Notes: generated by a model not told the origin, from the letters alone. Shown: positions 1 through 13,668, numbered from the stretch's first letter. The stretch is 64,000 nucleotides of DNA from JADGOV01 sp963814355 (GCA_963814355.1 CAWFCZ010000022.1:1-64000); one strand, 5' to 3'. Translations and numbers: made by a program.

Positions 1-335
1 GCGGCGGCGTACCGGGCGGCGAGGGCGCGATCGGCGGCCAGCCGGTCCGACATCTCACGCATCCGCCCGGCCGCCTCCAAGCGTCCGACCGCGGAGCAGG
101 CCCGCCGGCAGGTCAGGTAGTACAGCGTCGGGAACGGCGTACCGTCGCCCAGCCGGGGAGCGGTCTCCACCACGTCGGGTAGACCGCAGCTGCAGCGGTG
201 CGCGACCCGGCGGACCCCGCGCGGTGGGCGCTTGAGCTGCAACGCGACAGCAGCTAGATCAAGGGGGTCCAGGTCAGCGCGCGGAGGATCAACGGCGGTC
301 GGATCGGCCCCGACGTTGCCGAGGCGAGGGCTCAC
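1..335 (-). CDS. DUF501 domain protein, 3' end cut by the window edge
   Basis: The conceptual protein starts at a GTG at 335 whose first four bases overlap the TGA of the ftsB-like gene (GTGA), so the two are translationally coupled. After about 40 variable residues it reads CSCGLPDVVETAPRLGDG, then PFPTLYYLTCRRACSAVGRL and a run containing MREMSDRLAADRALAARYAA. This Cys-rich pattern is that of the DUF501 family found next to eno and ftsB in actinobacteria. The biochemical function is unknown. The C-terminus lies outside the window. Family assignment is from remembered motifs and gene order. Confidence 0.85.
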   Translation of the reverse strand, partial: MSPRLGNVGADPTAVDPPRADLDPLDLAAVALQLKRPPRGVRRVAHRCSCGLPDVVETAPRLGDGTPFPTLYYLTCRRACSAVGRLEAAGRMREMSDRLAADRALAARYAA

Positions 336-904
336 CCGCCGGGCGTCGGCCCGCGGGTGCCCAGACTCGCCTCCGCGCTCGCAGCCGGCGACGGGGTGGC
401 GCCACCGTGAACCACGACGTACGGGGTCTCCCCCGGCATGACGTAGTGCAGCCGCTCCCGGGCCTGGATGCGGATGTACGCCGGGTCCTCCCAGCGCCGG
501 TGCTGCTCGGCCAGCTCGGCCACCGCCCGAGTGGCCGCCGCGTTCTGCGCGCGCAACCCGTTGATCTCGCTGCGCTGGGCGGCGTACTCCCGGAGCGGGT
601 AGGCGAGCAGCAGCACGACGGCGCACACCGCCGACGCCAGGATGGCGGCCCGGCGAGTGAGCGTGATCCGCCGTCGAGGTCCGGGCGCCGACCCACCCGG
701 CGGCGCACCGTCCCGATGGCCGCCGATCGAGCCGGCTCCCCTGAGCTTGGCATCCGACGGAAGGTCGTCGTCGCCCGAGCCGGAACCCCCCCGGCGCCGG
801 AACGACCCGGGCAGCGGGACGCTGCCGGGACGACGGGCCTGCGTCCGCGGCGCCCCCGGTGGGTGGGCGCCGCGCCGAGGCAGCGACCCGCCGGATGCCC
901 GCAC
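332..904 (-). CDS. FtsB/DivIC-family septum formation initiator
   Basis: A 190-residue bitopic membrane protein expected to act in the divisome with FtsQ and FtsL. The first 78 residues are a Gly/Arg/Pro-rich cytoplasmic tail. One membrane helix spans about 85-103, followed by a short coiled coil (about 105-137). The family motif RRWEDPAYIRIQARERLHYV then leads into MPGETPY. The chosen GTG at 904 has GGGAGG five bases upstream and lies 2 bp after the eno stop, so it belongs to an eno-ftsB-DUF501 operon. The tail beyond residue 165 is low-complexity. The family call is firm; FtsB and DivIC are the same family. Confidence 0.92.
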   Translation of the reverse strand: MRASGGSLPRRGAHPPGAPRTQARRPGSVPLPGSFRRRGGSGSGDDDLPSDAKLRGAGSIGGHRDGAPPGGSAPGPRRRITLTRRAAILASAVCAVVLLLAYPLREYAAQRSEINGLRAQNAAATRAVAELAEQHRRWEDPAYIRIQARERLHYVMPGETPYVVVHGGATPSPAASAEASLGTRGPTPGG

Positions 905-906
905 CG

Positions 907-2205
907 CTACCTCCCGTCCTGCGCCCCCGAGAAGCGCGGGAAGGCCGCGGCGCCGGCGTACCGTGCCGCGTCGCCCAGCAGCTCCTCGATCCGCAGCAGC
1001 TGGTTGTACTTCGCCACCCGCTCGCTGCGGGCCGGGGCGCCGGACTTGATCTGGCCGGCGTCGGTGGCCACCACCAGGTCCGCGATCGTGGTGTCCTCGG
1101 TCTCGCCGGACCGGTGGCTGAACATGCAGCGGAAGCCGGACCGCTGCGCCAGGGCCACCGCGTCCAGGGTCTCGGTCAGCGTGCCGATCTGGTTGACCTT
1201 CACCAGCAGCGAGTTCGCCGAGCGCTCCGCGACCCCGCGGGCCAAGCGCTCCGGGTTGGTGACGAACAGGTCGTCGCCGACCACCTGGACCCGGCCGCCG
1301 AGCTGGGCGGTCAGCCGGGCCCAGCCCTCCCAGTCGTCCTCGGCCAGCGGGTCCTCGACGGAGACGATCGGGTAGGCGTCGACCAGCGTCTCCCAGTACG
1401 CGGTCATCTCCGCGGCGCTCTTCACGCCACCTTCGAAGCGGTAGCCGCCGGCTTCGTCGTCGTAGAACTCGGTGGCCGCCGCGTCCATCGCGACCGCGAT
1501 GTCGGTGCCGGGGGTGAACCCGGCCTTGCCGATCGCCTCGACGAGCAGGTCGAGCGCCTCCCGGTTGGCCGGCAGCTCCGGCGCGAAGCCGCCCTCATCG
1601 CCGACGCTGGTGGTCAGGCCACGCTGCTTGAGTACGGCCTTGAGCACGTGGTAGGTCTCGGCTCCCCAGCGCAGCGCCTCGGCGAACGTCGGCGCACCGA
1701 TAGGCGCGATCATGAACTCCTGGATGTCCACGTTGGTGTCGGCGTGGGCACCGCCGTTGAGCACGTTCATCATCGGCACCGGCAGCAGGTGCGCGTTCGG
1801 CCCGCCGACGTAGCGGAACAGCGGCAGGTCACAGGACTCGGCGGCCGCCCGGGCGGTGGCCAGCGACACCCCCAGGATCGCGTTGGCGCCGAACTTGGAC
1901 TTGTCCGCGGTGCCGTCCAGGTCGATCAGCGCGGCGTCCAGAACACGCTGCTCGGTGGCCTCGAACCCGATCAGCTCCGACGCGATCTCCTCGACGACGG
2001 CGCTCACCGCCTTGTTGACGCCCTTGCCGCCGTACCGGTCGTCACCGTCGCGCAACTCGACAGCCTCGAACGCGCCGGTGGAGGCGCCGCTCGGCACTGC
2101 GGCGCGGCCGACCATTCCGATGTCCAGGGTTACTTCGACTTCGACGGTGGGATTGCCGCGCGAGTCGAGGATCTCGCGGGCGTCGATTGCCTCAATGGAG
2201 GGCAC
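907..2205 (-). CDS. eno: Enolase (phosphopyruvate hydratase)
   Basis: A 432-residue enolase that interconverts 2-phosphoglycerate and phosphoenolpyruvate in cytoplasmic glycolysis. The N-terminus IEAIDAREILDSRGNPTVE is the canonical enolase opening. GDEGGFAP, the metal ligand region VSVEDPLAEDDWEGW, KVNQIGTLTET and SHRSGETEDTTIADLVVAT are all present in order, so the active site is intact. Length is normal for the family. The start is a GTG at 2205 with GGAG eight bases upstream. The following ftsB-like gene begins 2 bp downstream. No unusual feature was seen. Confidence 0.99.
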   Translation of the reverse strand: MPSIEAIDAREILDSRGNPTVEVEVTLDIGMVGRAAVPSGASTGAFEAVELRDGDDRYGGKGVNKAVSAVVEEIASELIGFEATEQRVLDAALIDLDGTADKSKFGANAILGVSLATARAAAESCDLPLFRYVGGPNAHLLPVPMMNVLNGGAHADTNVDIQEFMIAPIGAPTFAEALRWGAETYHVLKAVLKQRGLTTSVGDEGGFAPELPANREALDLLVEAIGKAGFTPGTDIAVAMDAAATEFYDDEAGGYRFEGGVKSAAEMTAYWETLVDAYPIVSVEDPLAEDDWEGWARLTAQLGGRVQVVGDDLFVTNPERLARGVAERSANSLLVKVNQIGTLTETLDAVALAQRSGFRCMFSHRSGETEDTTIADLVVATDAGQIKSGAPARSERVAKYNQLLRIEELLGDAARYAGAAAFPRFSGAQDGR

Positions 2206-2301
2206 GATGGGCTCCCTGACGTGTGACGGGTTCGCTGGAAGGGTCTGCGAGGGAGCCTATCGCCGGGGTGGGCACAACGGTCCACGCCCCGCCGGGGACG
2301 G

Positions 2302-3589
2302 CTAGCCGAGCGGGGTGAACGCGATCGAGTCGTGCACCATGTTGTGGAAGTACCGGCCGTCGGAGCCCCACCAGATCCCGGTCGCGGTCGGGTAGATGAA
2401 CGACAGGCCGACCCCGCGGGACTTGCCGGGATTCCACGGCAGCGCAAGGCCGGTGACCGGGTCCAGTGCCGCCACCCCGGGTCGCGGGATGCAGCCCGCC
2501 CCGCAGTCGTTCTGGCCGAACGGATTGCTCACCCATCGCTGATGCCCGCCGACGTAGACCGCCGGGCCGACCGCGGCCACCGAGAGCAGGGTGTCCCCGC
2601 CGGTGTAATTGATCCACGTCGGCCGGCTGGGATTCGTAATGCCGGTCTCGAACCGGGCCGCCGCGTCACAGAGCGTGGAGTACAGAATCTCCGGGGAGGG
2701 AGAAGAAACCGGAGGAGACGATGACGAAGTAGGAGCCGTCCGGGGAGAAGTCGACATCGCGCAGATAGGCCGGCATGTTCGTCCGGCCGCACATCTTGGT
2801 CAGCGGCGGGTAATACCAGCGGTCTACGGTGCCCGTCGAACCCAGATCGAGCATGACCGCCCGGGTGCGGGAATATCCGCCGACCGCGGTGAAATTGCCG
2901 ATACCGAGCAGCCGGGTGTGGCTGGGATTGACCGCGAAACGGTACACCTGGGTCGGGCCGGCATTGGCGGCCACCGTACCGGCAACGGAGACGTTCAGAT
3001 ACCCGGTATCCGCCCCGGTCGCCGGGTTCAACGCGACCAGGCGTTTGGTAAACGCGCCGGATACGAACAGCCGGCTTCCGACCAGCTCAAGGTCGGATAC
3101 CCGCCCGTCGATTCCGGCCGGGTGCCACGTCGGATCCACCCGCAGCGATGACAGCGAGTACCGCACCAGGTAGCCGGGCACGCCGTCCGCGGTGGTGAAG
3201 GAGCCGCCGACGTACAGGTAGCCGCCCACGGCGAGCGTGCGTAGCACGGTGCCGTTGACCTGCGGCGCCCAGGCGGTCGGATTACCTGTGGAGACGGAAA
3301 AGGAAAACAGGTTCTGCCGGACGTAGCTCGTCGTCCGGGCCGGATTCTGCACGGTGTGGAAAGTTCCACCGGCGTACATGACGCCGCCGACTTGAGTGAA
3401 CGTCTGGACCGCCGCATTCGCCACCGTCGAATCGTTGACGGCGTGCGGAGTGTTGGCCGCCGGCATTTCCGACACGATGCGCGGCTGCACCATGGACGCG
3501 CCGGCCGGCGGAGCCAGGAGAAGGGTCGCCAGCACAGCGACCGCGAAGGTCGCACATCCCCGAAGTCGGGTTCTGGTGCCACGCTGCAC
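2302..3589 (-). pseudogene. Secreted delta-60-type beta-propeller protein, frameshifted
   Basis: The gene starts at a GTG (3589) preceded by GGGGAG. It opens with a signal peptide (positively charged N-terminus, hydrophobic run, cleavage near PPAGAS). Repeats such as GGVMYAGGTFHTV, GYLYVGGSFTTADGV and GSRLFVSGAFTKR are delta-60/beta-propeller blades. The frame breaks near 2690-2700: the first frame ends after SSGFFSLPGD, while the expected continuation (TLCDAAARFETG, then TLLSVAAVGPAVYVGGHQRW) lies in another frame down to a TAG at 2302. One missing or extra base in a C-rich run explains this. It could be a true pseudogene or a sequence error. The gene sits between mazG and eno, where lpqU lies in mycobacteria. 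Confidence 0.75.
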
Positions 3590-3655
3590 CGCTGCTCCCC
3601 ACCGCCTCGTCGCGATTGGCGTCGGGCAGTTGCCCGGCCGCCCATGGCAGCTTAG

Positions 3656-3671
3656 GTGCCGAATCTGGCAC
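3656..3671 (-). terminator. Small perfect hairpin downstream of mazG
   Basis: The sequence GTGCC-gaatct-GGCAC forms a 5-bp stem with a six-base loop about 90 bp beyond the mazG stop and about 65 bp before the start of the propeller gene. There is no U-run, so it could be a weak terminator, an operator or chance. Confidence 0.25.
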
Positions 3672-3759
3672 GAACCGCCGCCGGGGGCAATTCCAGCCAA
3701 ACGGAGGACCTGACCGGGACGCCGGATCAGCCCCTCGCGGGAGCAGGCCGGACGCCCGA

Positions 3760-4821
3760 TCAACCGGGGACCGGCCGCCCGGCCCGCTCGGCCTCCAACG
3801 CGATCACCCGGTCCCGGAACCGCCGGGCCGCCCCGCGTAGCGCCGCCTCCGGGTCCACGTCGTGCGCCGACGCCAGGGCCACCGCCGCGAACAGCAACTC
3901 CCCGACCGCATCCACCGGCGCCTCGGACCCTTCGACGGCCGACGCGGCCGCAGCCACCGCCTGGGCCGGGGTGTCGGCCGCCGCGAGCTCACGGTCGGCG
4001 AAGGCGGCCGGGATGCCGACCCGCTCCGCGCGCCGCTGCAGCTTCGCGGCCAGCGCCAGCGCCGGCTGGCCGAACGGCACGCCCTCGGTCACCGAGGTGC
4101 GGCCCTTCTCGGCCGCCTTGATCTGCTCCCAGTTCTCGGCCACGTGCGCCGCGGTCGGGGCGTCCACGGTGGCGAAGACGTGCGGATGGCGGCGGATCAA
4201 CTTCTCGACCAGACCCGCCGCCACGTCATCGAGGCACCACCGCTGCCCGGCCGGCTGCTCCTCGGCGAGCCGGGCGTGGAAGGCGACCTGCAGCAGGACG
4301 TCGCCGAGTTCCTCCCGCAGCCCCTCGGCGTCGCCGTCCTCGATCGCGGCGTACGCCTCGTAGCTCTCCTCCAGCAGGTACGGCGCGAGGGTGAGGTGGG
4401 TCTGCTCGGCGTCCCACGGGCAGCCGCCGGGCGAGCGCAGCCGGTCCATCACGGCGACCACGTCGAGCAGCCGGGCGCCGGGCAGATCGGTGGATCCGTA
4501 GATCAGCTCCACTTCGGCGTCGCCGTCCCGGGCGGTCACCTCCCCGATGGCCCGGACGATCTCCGGGTCACCGCCCTCGGCGGCCAGCCACACCGCGGCA
4601 CCCGATGCCGCCGCGCTGCCCCGGAAGGCCGCAGCCACCTCGGCCGGGGACCCGGACACCACCTCGACGGCGACTCCGGCGTCGGAAAGCGCCGGCAGCT
4701 GCGGGTGGCCGGAGTCGGCGGTCAGTACCGGGCCGGTGCGCAGCGCCTCCCAGGCCGGCCAGGACAGCAGGCCGGGCGCGACCCGGTGCGTAGTGGCCAG
4801 CAGCAGCAGCCGGTCGCTCAC
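3760..4821 (-). CDS. mazG: MazG-family nucleoside triphosphate pyrophosphohydrolase
   Basis: A 353-residue protein whose GTG start at 4821 overlaps the TGA of the upstream lipoprotein gene. The MazG core is in the middle: DRLRSPGGCPWDAEQTH, then LLEESYEAYAAI and REELGDVLLQVAFHARLAEE, giving the EExxE and ExxD metal ligands expected for hydrolysis of NTPs to NMP and pyrophosphate. The N-terminal ~110 residues resemble the extra domain found in actinobacterial MazG proteins. The C-terminus is Ala-rich. A longer reading frame upstream is only overlap with the neighbouring gene. Likely role: nucleotide-pool cleaning. Confidence 0.95.
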   Translation of the reverse strand: MSDRLLLLATTHRVAPGLLSWPAWEALRTGPVLTADSGHPQLPALSDAGVAVEVVSGSPAEVAAAFRGSAAASGAAVWLAAEGGDPEIVRAIGEVTARDGDAEVELIYGSTDLPGARLLDVVAVMDRLRSPGGCPWDAEQTHLTLAPYLLEESYEAYAAIEDGDAEGLREELGDVLLQVAFHARLAEEQPAGQRWCLDDVAAGLVEKLIRRHPHVFATVDAPTAAHVAENWEQIKAAEKGRTSVTEGVPFGQPALALAAKLQRRAERVGIPAAFADRELAAADTPAQAVAAAASAVEGSEAPVDAVGELLFAAVALASAHDVDPEAALRGAARRFRDRVIALEAERAGRPVPG

Positions 4822-5821
4822 CCGCCGGGGACGGCCGAGCCGGAGCCGGCCGAGGACCCCGGGGCCGGCGAGGACAGCCCGTCGCTGACCGGTTCGACCG
4901 AGCCCTTGGTCGGGTCCCACGTGCCGAAGCGCGGGTTCACCGACACCTTCTGGGCCTTGGACTCGTTCAGCAGCAGGGTGCCGATCGCGGCCTGCTGCTG
5001 GTTCGCCAGCAGCTGCTTGCGCAGCGCCGGGGTGGCCTCGGCGAGCGTCTTCGTCGCCTTACGGGAGATCACGTGGATGACGTGGTAGCCGTACTGGGTC
5101 TTGACCTCGATGAAGGAACCGACCTTCGCGGTGGTCACCGCGGCGGCGAACGGCGCGACGAACGTCGACGGCGGCTGGGTGCCGAGGTCGCCGCCGGAGG
5201 TCTTGCTGCTGTCGGTGGAGTACTTCTTCGCCAGCGCGGCGAACGACGACGGCTTGGCCTTGACCTCGGCGAGCAGCCGGTCGGCCAGCTTCTTGTCCTT
5301 GACCAGGATGTGCGCCACGTGGACCTGTACGAAGTTCTGCTGGTACGCCTTCTGCAGTGCCGCCGGGTCCACCCTCGCCGACGCGGTCAGCTTCTGCGCG
5401 ATCTTGTCGGTGAGCGCCAGGTCGCCGAAGTACGGCTTGAGCTCCGCCTTGGGTATGCCGGCGGCCGCGCCCTGCTTGATCAGCTCCGCCTCGGTGCCGG
5501 CCTGCTTGACGAACGCCTGGTAACGGGTGTTGATCTCTCCGTCGTTGACGCTCACGCCCTGCTTCTTGGCGGCATCGACGATCAGCCGGTGGTCGATCAT
5601 CAGGGTGAGGATCTGCCGCTCGAACTTCGCCCGGTCGTTGCCCACCTGCTCCTTCACCCCGCTCACCGCGAGCGCGTCCTGCACCCGGGAGGACAGTGCG
5701 TCGGTGCTGATCCGGTCCGAGCCCACGGTGACCGCGGTACCGGCGTTCGACTGCCCGCAGGCGGTGAGCGCGACGAGGGCGGCGGCGGTGGCCACCGGCG
5801 CCGTCCAGCGGGTGATCCGAC

Positions 5822-5825
<4 letters not shown>
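4818..5825 (-). CDS. SurA/PpiC-type peptidyl-prolyl isomerase lipoprotein
   Basis: A 335-residue exported lipoprotein starting at GTG 5825, which overlaps the mfd stop (GTGA). The signal sequence ends in the lipobox LTAC with the lipidated Cys at residue 23. A SurA_N-like helical region follows. Then comes a parvulin domain with VHVAHILVKDKKLADRLL, FAALAKKYSTDSSKTSGGDL and GYHVIHVISRK, the usual PpiC pattern. It should assist folding of exported proteins outside the membrane. Its place between mfd and mazG is typical of actinomycetes. The very long frame running upstream through this locus is a shadow of mfd. Confidence 0.93.
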
Positions 5826-9364
<3,539 letters not shown>

Positions 9365-9809
9365 GCGGTTGGGTCCAGAGTACGGCTGGCTGACAAGTCG
9401 CTACCGCCGAACGTGGCTCGGCGATGATGAGCGGGACCCAACAGCTCATGTGGCCGGGCAGCCACGCACTGTCCGCCCAACGGTCTACCAGCGCCGTCGC
9501 CGCTGGGTCGTTTCAGGAGTCTTCGATGAGACCGCGATCACCACAGGGGCGATAGCGGGCCTGCTCCCATCGCCAGCTCAAAGGAGTATCAATGCGCACC
9601 TTCTGGCTGCGATGGGAGTCATACGGTAAGTGCCGGTGATTGGCAAGGGGGCTGAACTGTTGGCCGGCAGTCGGCGGGCGGTGACCACAGTGGCCTTCTA
9701 TGGCCTGCCGTTGATACGGATCGAGATGCGCGTCACCGTACGGTAATCGGGGCCGTCGTCTCATTCGCCACCTTTCCCTTGAGGCTCATCCTCAATCCGT
9801 GGACGCTTA
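9365..9809. other. Non-coding stretch between mfd and the first IS
   Basis: About 445 bp without a convincing gene. It should contain the mfd promoter, but no clear -35/-10 pair could be singled out. Its outer edge is the TA at 9808-9809 next to the ISAzo13 element. Confidence 0.5.
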
Positions 9810-11111
9810 GGGCTCGCGAAGAAATAATGTGGGTTGGGTTACGGCGTATCGGGTGGGGTGATCGTGTAGTTCCATTCGCCGTGGAAGTCGTGGTGGGTGA
9901 GGGGTAGGGCTTGGACATCGTTGGGGCTGTACTTCAGGCCGGTGGGGTATTCGGCTGTGTCGAGGACGCAGTGCACGGTCAGTCCGGTGGCGGTGGTGGT
10001 GGCGCTGATCAGGTCGACGATGATCTGGTGGGTTTTCAGGGGCCGGCCGCGCCAGTTCATGGTGATCTGTGAGAAGAGCCGGTGTTCGATCTTGTTCCAT
10101 TTGCTGGTGCCGGGGGGGAGGTGGCAGACGGTGACGTGCAGGCCGGTGTCGGCGGCGAAGCTGGCGAGTTCGATTTTCCAGGCGCGGATGCGGTAGCCGT
10201 TGGAGCCGCCGCCGTCGGCGCACAGGAGCAGCCGCTCGGCGTTGGGGTAGCGGACCTTGCCGATGGTGTCCCACCATCGGCGCAGCGTCGCGACGGCGAA
10301 CGCGGAGGTGTCGTGGTCGGTGCCGACCGATACCCAGCCGGTGTTGGCGGAGAGGTCGTAGATGCCGTAGGGGATGGCTTTCCCGAGGTGTTTGTCGGCG
10401 AAGTCGTGCACGTTGACCCGTTCCGGGAACCCGGCGGGCTGGTATTCCTTCCCGCCGTTACGGAACTCCCCGACGAGTTCCTTCTTCTTCGCATCGACGG
10501 AGACCACCGGTGCACCGGCGGCGGCGTGCTCGGCGACCTGGGCGGCGAGATAGCGGAACTGGGCGTCGCGGTCTTCGTGTTGGGCGCCTTCGACGACCTT
10601 GGCGTTGCCCTGCAGGCTGAACCCCAAATCGCGCAGCATCCGCGCGATCGTGCGGTCGGAGACCGCATGCCCGAGTTCGGTCAGCGCGGCGGCCAGGTTG
10701 CGGGTCGATTTCGTCGTCCACACCAGCAGCGACATCGGGTCCCCGCGGGTCACCGGGTCCACCAGCGCCCGCAGCTGCGCCGCCAGCTCCGGGTCGGTTT
10801 CGGCCAACTTCTTACGGCCCCCTCCGGGCGCGCGCACCCGAACCTGCCGTTCCGGCTCCCCCCGCAACTCACCGACCCCGCGGGCCACGGTGTCCGGGTG
10901 CACCCCGGTCGCGCTCGCGACCGCCTTGATCCCGCCACGGCCTAACTCGGCTGCCTCCGCCCCGAGCAGCAAGCGGCGCTGCCGTTCATCCAGGTGCGGC
11001 CGCAGCACCGCGTACTTGCGAGCCGCGGCCTCCGCCACCTGCACTCCGTCGGCCATACCACAAACCTAGCCGCTTCCGACCTGAAAACCTAGCTTATTCT
11101 GTCGCGAGTCC
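9810..11111 (-). mobile_element. ISAzo13-type insertion sequence, apparently complete
   Basis: The ends form imperfect inverted repeats: GGGCTCGCGAAGAAATAAT on the left and, read inward from the right, GGACTCGCGACAGAATAA. A TA dinucleotide flanks both sides (9808-9809 and 11112-11113), either duplicated target or part of the end. One intact transposase gene fills the element. A second, degraded copy lies at 61026-63720 with a matching left end. Confidence 0.8.
9839..11056 (-). CDS. ISAzo13-family transposase
   Basis: An uninterrupted 405-residue DDE transposase. An N-terminal helical region contains GRGGIKAVASATGVHPDTVA, a helix-turn-helix-like stretch. The catalytic part contains VVSVDAKKKELVGEF, YGIYDLSANTGWVSVGTDHD, LLLCADGGGSNGYRIRAWK and VCHLPPGTSKWNKIEHRL, which supply the acidic residues of the family. 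The paralogue at 61081-63720 has the same blocks. Because this copy is intact and has recognisable ends it may still be active. Confidence 0.88.
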   Translation of the reverse strand: MADGVQVAEAAARKYAVLRPHLDERQRRLLLGAEAAELGRGGIKAVASATGVHPDTVARGVGELRGEPERQVRVRAPGGGRKKLAETDPELAAQLRALVDPVTRGDPMSLLVWTTKSTRNLAAALTELGHAVSDRTIARMLRDLGFSLQGNAKVVEGAQHEDRDAQFRYLAAQVAEHAAAGAPVVSVDAKKKELVGEFRNGGKEYQPAGFPERVNVHDFADKHLGKAIPYGIYDLSANTGWVSVGTDHDTSAFAVATLRRWWDTIGKVRYPNAERLLLCADGGGSNGYRIRAWKIELASFAADTGLHVTVCHLPPGTSKWNKIEHRLFSQITMNWRGRPLKTHQIIVDLISATTTATGLTVHCVLDTAEYPTGLKYSPNDVQALPLTHHDFHGEWNYTITPPDTP

Positions 11112-11332
11112 TAGCGGATTGGTGATGTCTGTGTCGGCGCCGTGATGAGGAAGGTGCCCACCGGGCTGGAGAAATCGGGTGTCTGACCGAGATCCCCCAG
11201 TAGCTTGCTGATCTTGACCGGTTCCTGCGGTGACGACGGCTTGTTGATTTTCGGGTTGGTTGGGCGTGTGGGATTGCCCGGCGCGGTGGTCGGTGTCTCC
11301 GGCTCTTGGTGGTGGGGGCGGGTGGCTTGCGG

Positions 11333-12195
11333 TCAGGTGGGTGCTGGTAGCGCTCGCAGCCGGGTTAGGACGGCGGGTAGGAGCTGGTGGGCTGGGTGTA
11401 GGCGTAGCAGCGGGCTGCGGGCGTGGGTGGTGATCCGGCCCGGGATGTTGATCAGCCGGTGGCGTAGGGTCGTGATCCGCATCCGTCCGGGGTGATGTGG
11501 TGGGCGGTCCAGGCCGGTGACCGCTTGGAGCATGACGGCCAGGGCGCCGGCGAGTAACCCGGCCCAGCCCAGACCGCGTTCACGGCCCGGTCGGGGTGAG
11601 GGCAGGTGGATCAGCCCGGCGCCGTGTTTCGCTTCGCGGAACCGGTCTTCGATGCTGGTCCGGTTACGGAACCAGGCTTCGTATCCGACGTAGTCATTGG
11701 GGTTGGCGGGGATGTTGGTGACGATGAAACTGACGGCCCATACGTGGTCGAGCTGCCCGCGCAGGGCGAGGGCGAGCTGGTCTTTGGCGATGGTCCGTCG
11801 GCGGCGGGACCGGCCATCGGAACTCAGCCGCTCAACGCGGATCTTGACCCGGCGGACGATGGTGTAGGTGCCGGGCGGCCAGCCGGCGGGGGCGTAGTCG
11901 CAGGCGGCGACCTGCGCGTCGGGCATGCCGCGGGCCGGCGCCCACTCGTGTTCGCCGATCGCGGCGAGGGCCCGCCAGGCGGCGGGGTTGCGCTTGGCGG
12001 CGATCGCCAAGTCGCAGTCGGCGTCCACCGCCGCCCAGGCCAAGGTCGCGTCGAAGTAGCCGGCGTCGGCGCGGACCCGCGGCCGGCCGCAGACCTGTGG
12101 CGGCAACCCGGCCAGCGCCCGGGCCAGAAGGCCGGGCGCGTCGGGCCGGACATCATCGCTGCCGGAGATCAGGTCGGCGGCCAACGGCAGCTCCG
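11333..12195 (-). pseudogene. IS1380-type transposase, C-terminal part
   Basis: About 283 residues of an IS4/IS1380-like DDE transposase. Recognisable blocks are RADAGYFDATLAWAAVDADC (middle Asp region), AVSFIVTNIP, and FRNRTSIEDRFREAKHGAGL (catalytic Glu region), then a hydrophobic C-terminal segment. The 5' end stops at 12195, the left copy of the IS256 duplication CAGCTCCG. The N-terminal part continues at 27617 after the nested insertions. Confidence 0.8.
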
Positions 12196-12267
12196 GGGAG
12201 TGTCAGATGGTCTGTGTGAGGCGGGTGCCCCGATTCTGAGGCCTACCGGTCTTGGGAGGGAGCACTG

Positions 12268-13668
12268 ATGAGCGTGATGACAGGGAATGACGGCTTGCTG
12301 CCGGCGGTGGAGCCGGGTGGTGAGCCGGCTGGTCCGCCGCGGGTGTCGGGGCGGCAGCTGCGGGAGTTGCTGGCTGATGATCTGTGGCTGGATGAGTTGA
12401 TCGATCGGGCCGGTGAGGGTGGGGTCCGGTTGACCGGGGAGGGCGGGTTCCTCCCGGAGTTGGTGAAAGCGGTCCTGGAGCGCGGGCTGCAGGCGGAGCT
12501 GACCGGCCACCTCGGGTATGAGCCTGGTGATCCGGCTGGTCGGGGGTCGGGGAACTCGCGGAATGGTGGCACGCCGAAGACGCTGTCGACGGAGGTCGGC
12601 CCGGTCGGGATCGACACCCCGCGGGATCGGGTTGGGTCGTTCGAGCCGCGGTTGGTGCCAAGGGGCAGCGCCGCTTGGGCGGCCTGGACGAGATCATCAT
12701 CTCGCTGTATGCGGGTGGGATGACGGTCCGGGACATCGGGCATCATCTGCGGCGCACGGTGGGCACCGAGTTGTCCCACGACACCATCAGCAAGGTCACT
12801 GATGCGGTGGTGGAGGAGGTGAAGGCCTGGCAGACCCGGCCGCTGGATGAGATCTACCCGATCGTCTATCTGGATGCGCTGGTGGTGAAGGTCCGGGACG
12901 GGCATCAGGTGCGGAACAAGGCGGCGCACCTGGCGGTCGGGGTGGATCTGGACGGCGTGAAGCACGTGCTGGGGATCTGGGTGCAGTCCACCGAGGGGGC
13001 GACGTTCTGGGCGGGGGTGTGCGCGGAGTTGGCGAACCGCGGGGTGCGGGACATTCTGATCGCCTGCTGCGACGGCCTGGAGGGCCTGCCGGCGGCGATC
13101 GAGGCGACCTGGTCCAGGGTGACGGTGCAGACCTGTGTGGTGCACCTGATCCGCGCCTCGATGAGGTTCGTGTCCTACACCGACCGCAAGCGGGTCGCCG
13201 CCGCGCTCCGCGCCGTCTACACCGCGCCGACGGTGGAGGCGGCGGAGACCGCGCTCCTCGCGTTCGGCGAGTCCGAACTCGGCCGGCGCTATCCGGCGAC
13301 CGTGGCGACCTGGGAGCTGGCGTGGGAGCGGTTCATCCCGTTCCTCGCGTTCCCGCCCGCCGTCAGGAAGATCATCTACACCACGAACAGCATCGAGTCG
13401 TTGAACTTCCAACTCCGGAAGATCATCAAGAATCGGGGGCATTTCCCGAACGACGACGCGGTGATCAAGCTGTTGTGGCTGGCGATCCGCGATATCGAGG
13501 ACAAACGCGCACCGCGCGCGGGCGGCCGAAGCAGAGCAGGGCGTCCCGAAGGGTCAGCGGGCCGCCCCCGGCCGGCTCGTCGAAGGCGCCGCCACCCAAG
13601 GGTGGAAGACCGCCCTCGGCGCGCTGTCCCTCGCCTACCCCGGACGGCTCCCCGAAGGCGCCCTGTGA
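12268..13668 (+). pseudogene. IS256-family (Mutator-like) transposase, two frame breaks
   Basis: The N-terminal third (from ATG 12268) includes the conserved HLGYEPGDPAGRGSGNSRNG block. The frame breaks near 12660 where CCAAGGGGCAGCG replaces an expected CCAAAGGGGCAG. The next frame continues with LGGLDEIIISLYAGGMTVRD, VYLDALVVKVRDGHQ, CDGLEGLPAAIEATW and IYTTNSIESLNFQLRK, the IS256 catalytic core. A second break near 13510 leads to a frame ending GRLVEGAATQGWKTALGAL at TGA 13666-13668. Copy B carries both breaks identically. The breaks may be inactivating or recoded. Confidence 0.85.

Noticed and set aside
859..2226. Long plus-strand ORF (455 codons) opposite eno
   Set aside because: It is the antisense shadow of enolase in a GC-rich genome; its sequence is low-complexity and has no family motif.
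11114..11167. Possible outer target duplication for the IS1380 element
   Set aside because: The 4-bp sequences next to the proposed ends do not match, so the ends are kept approximate.
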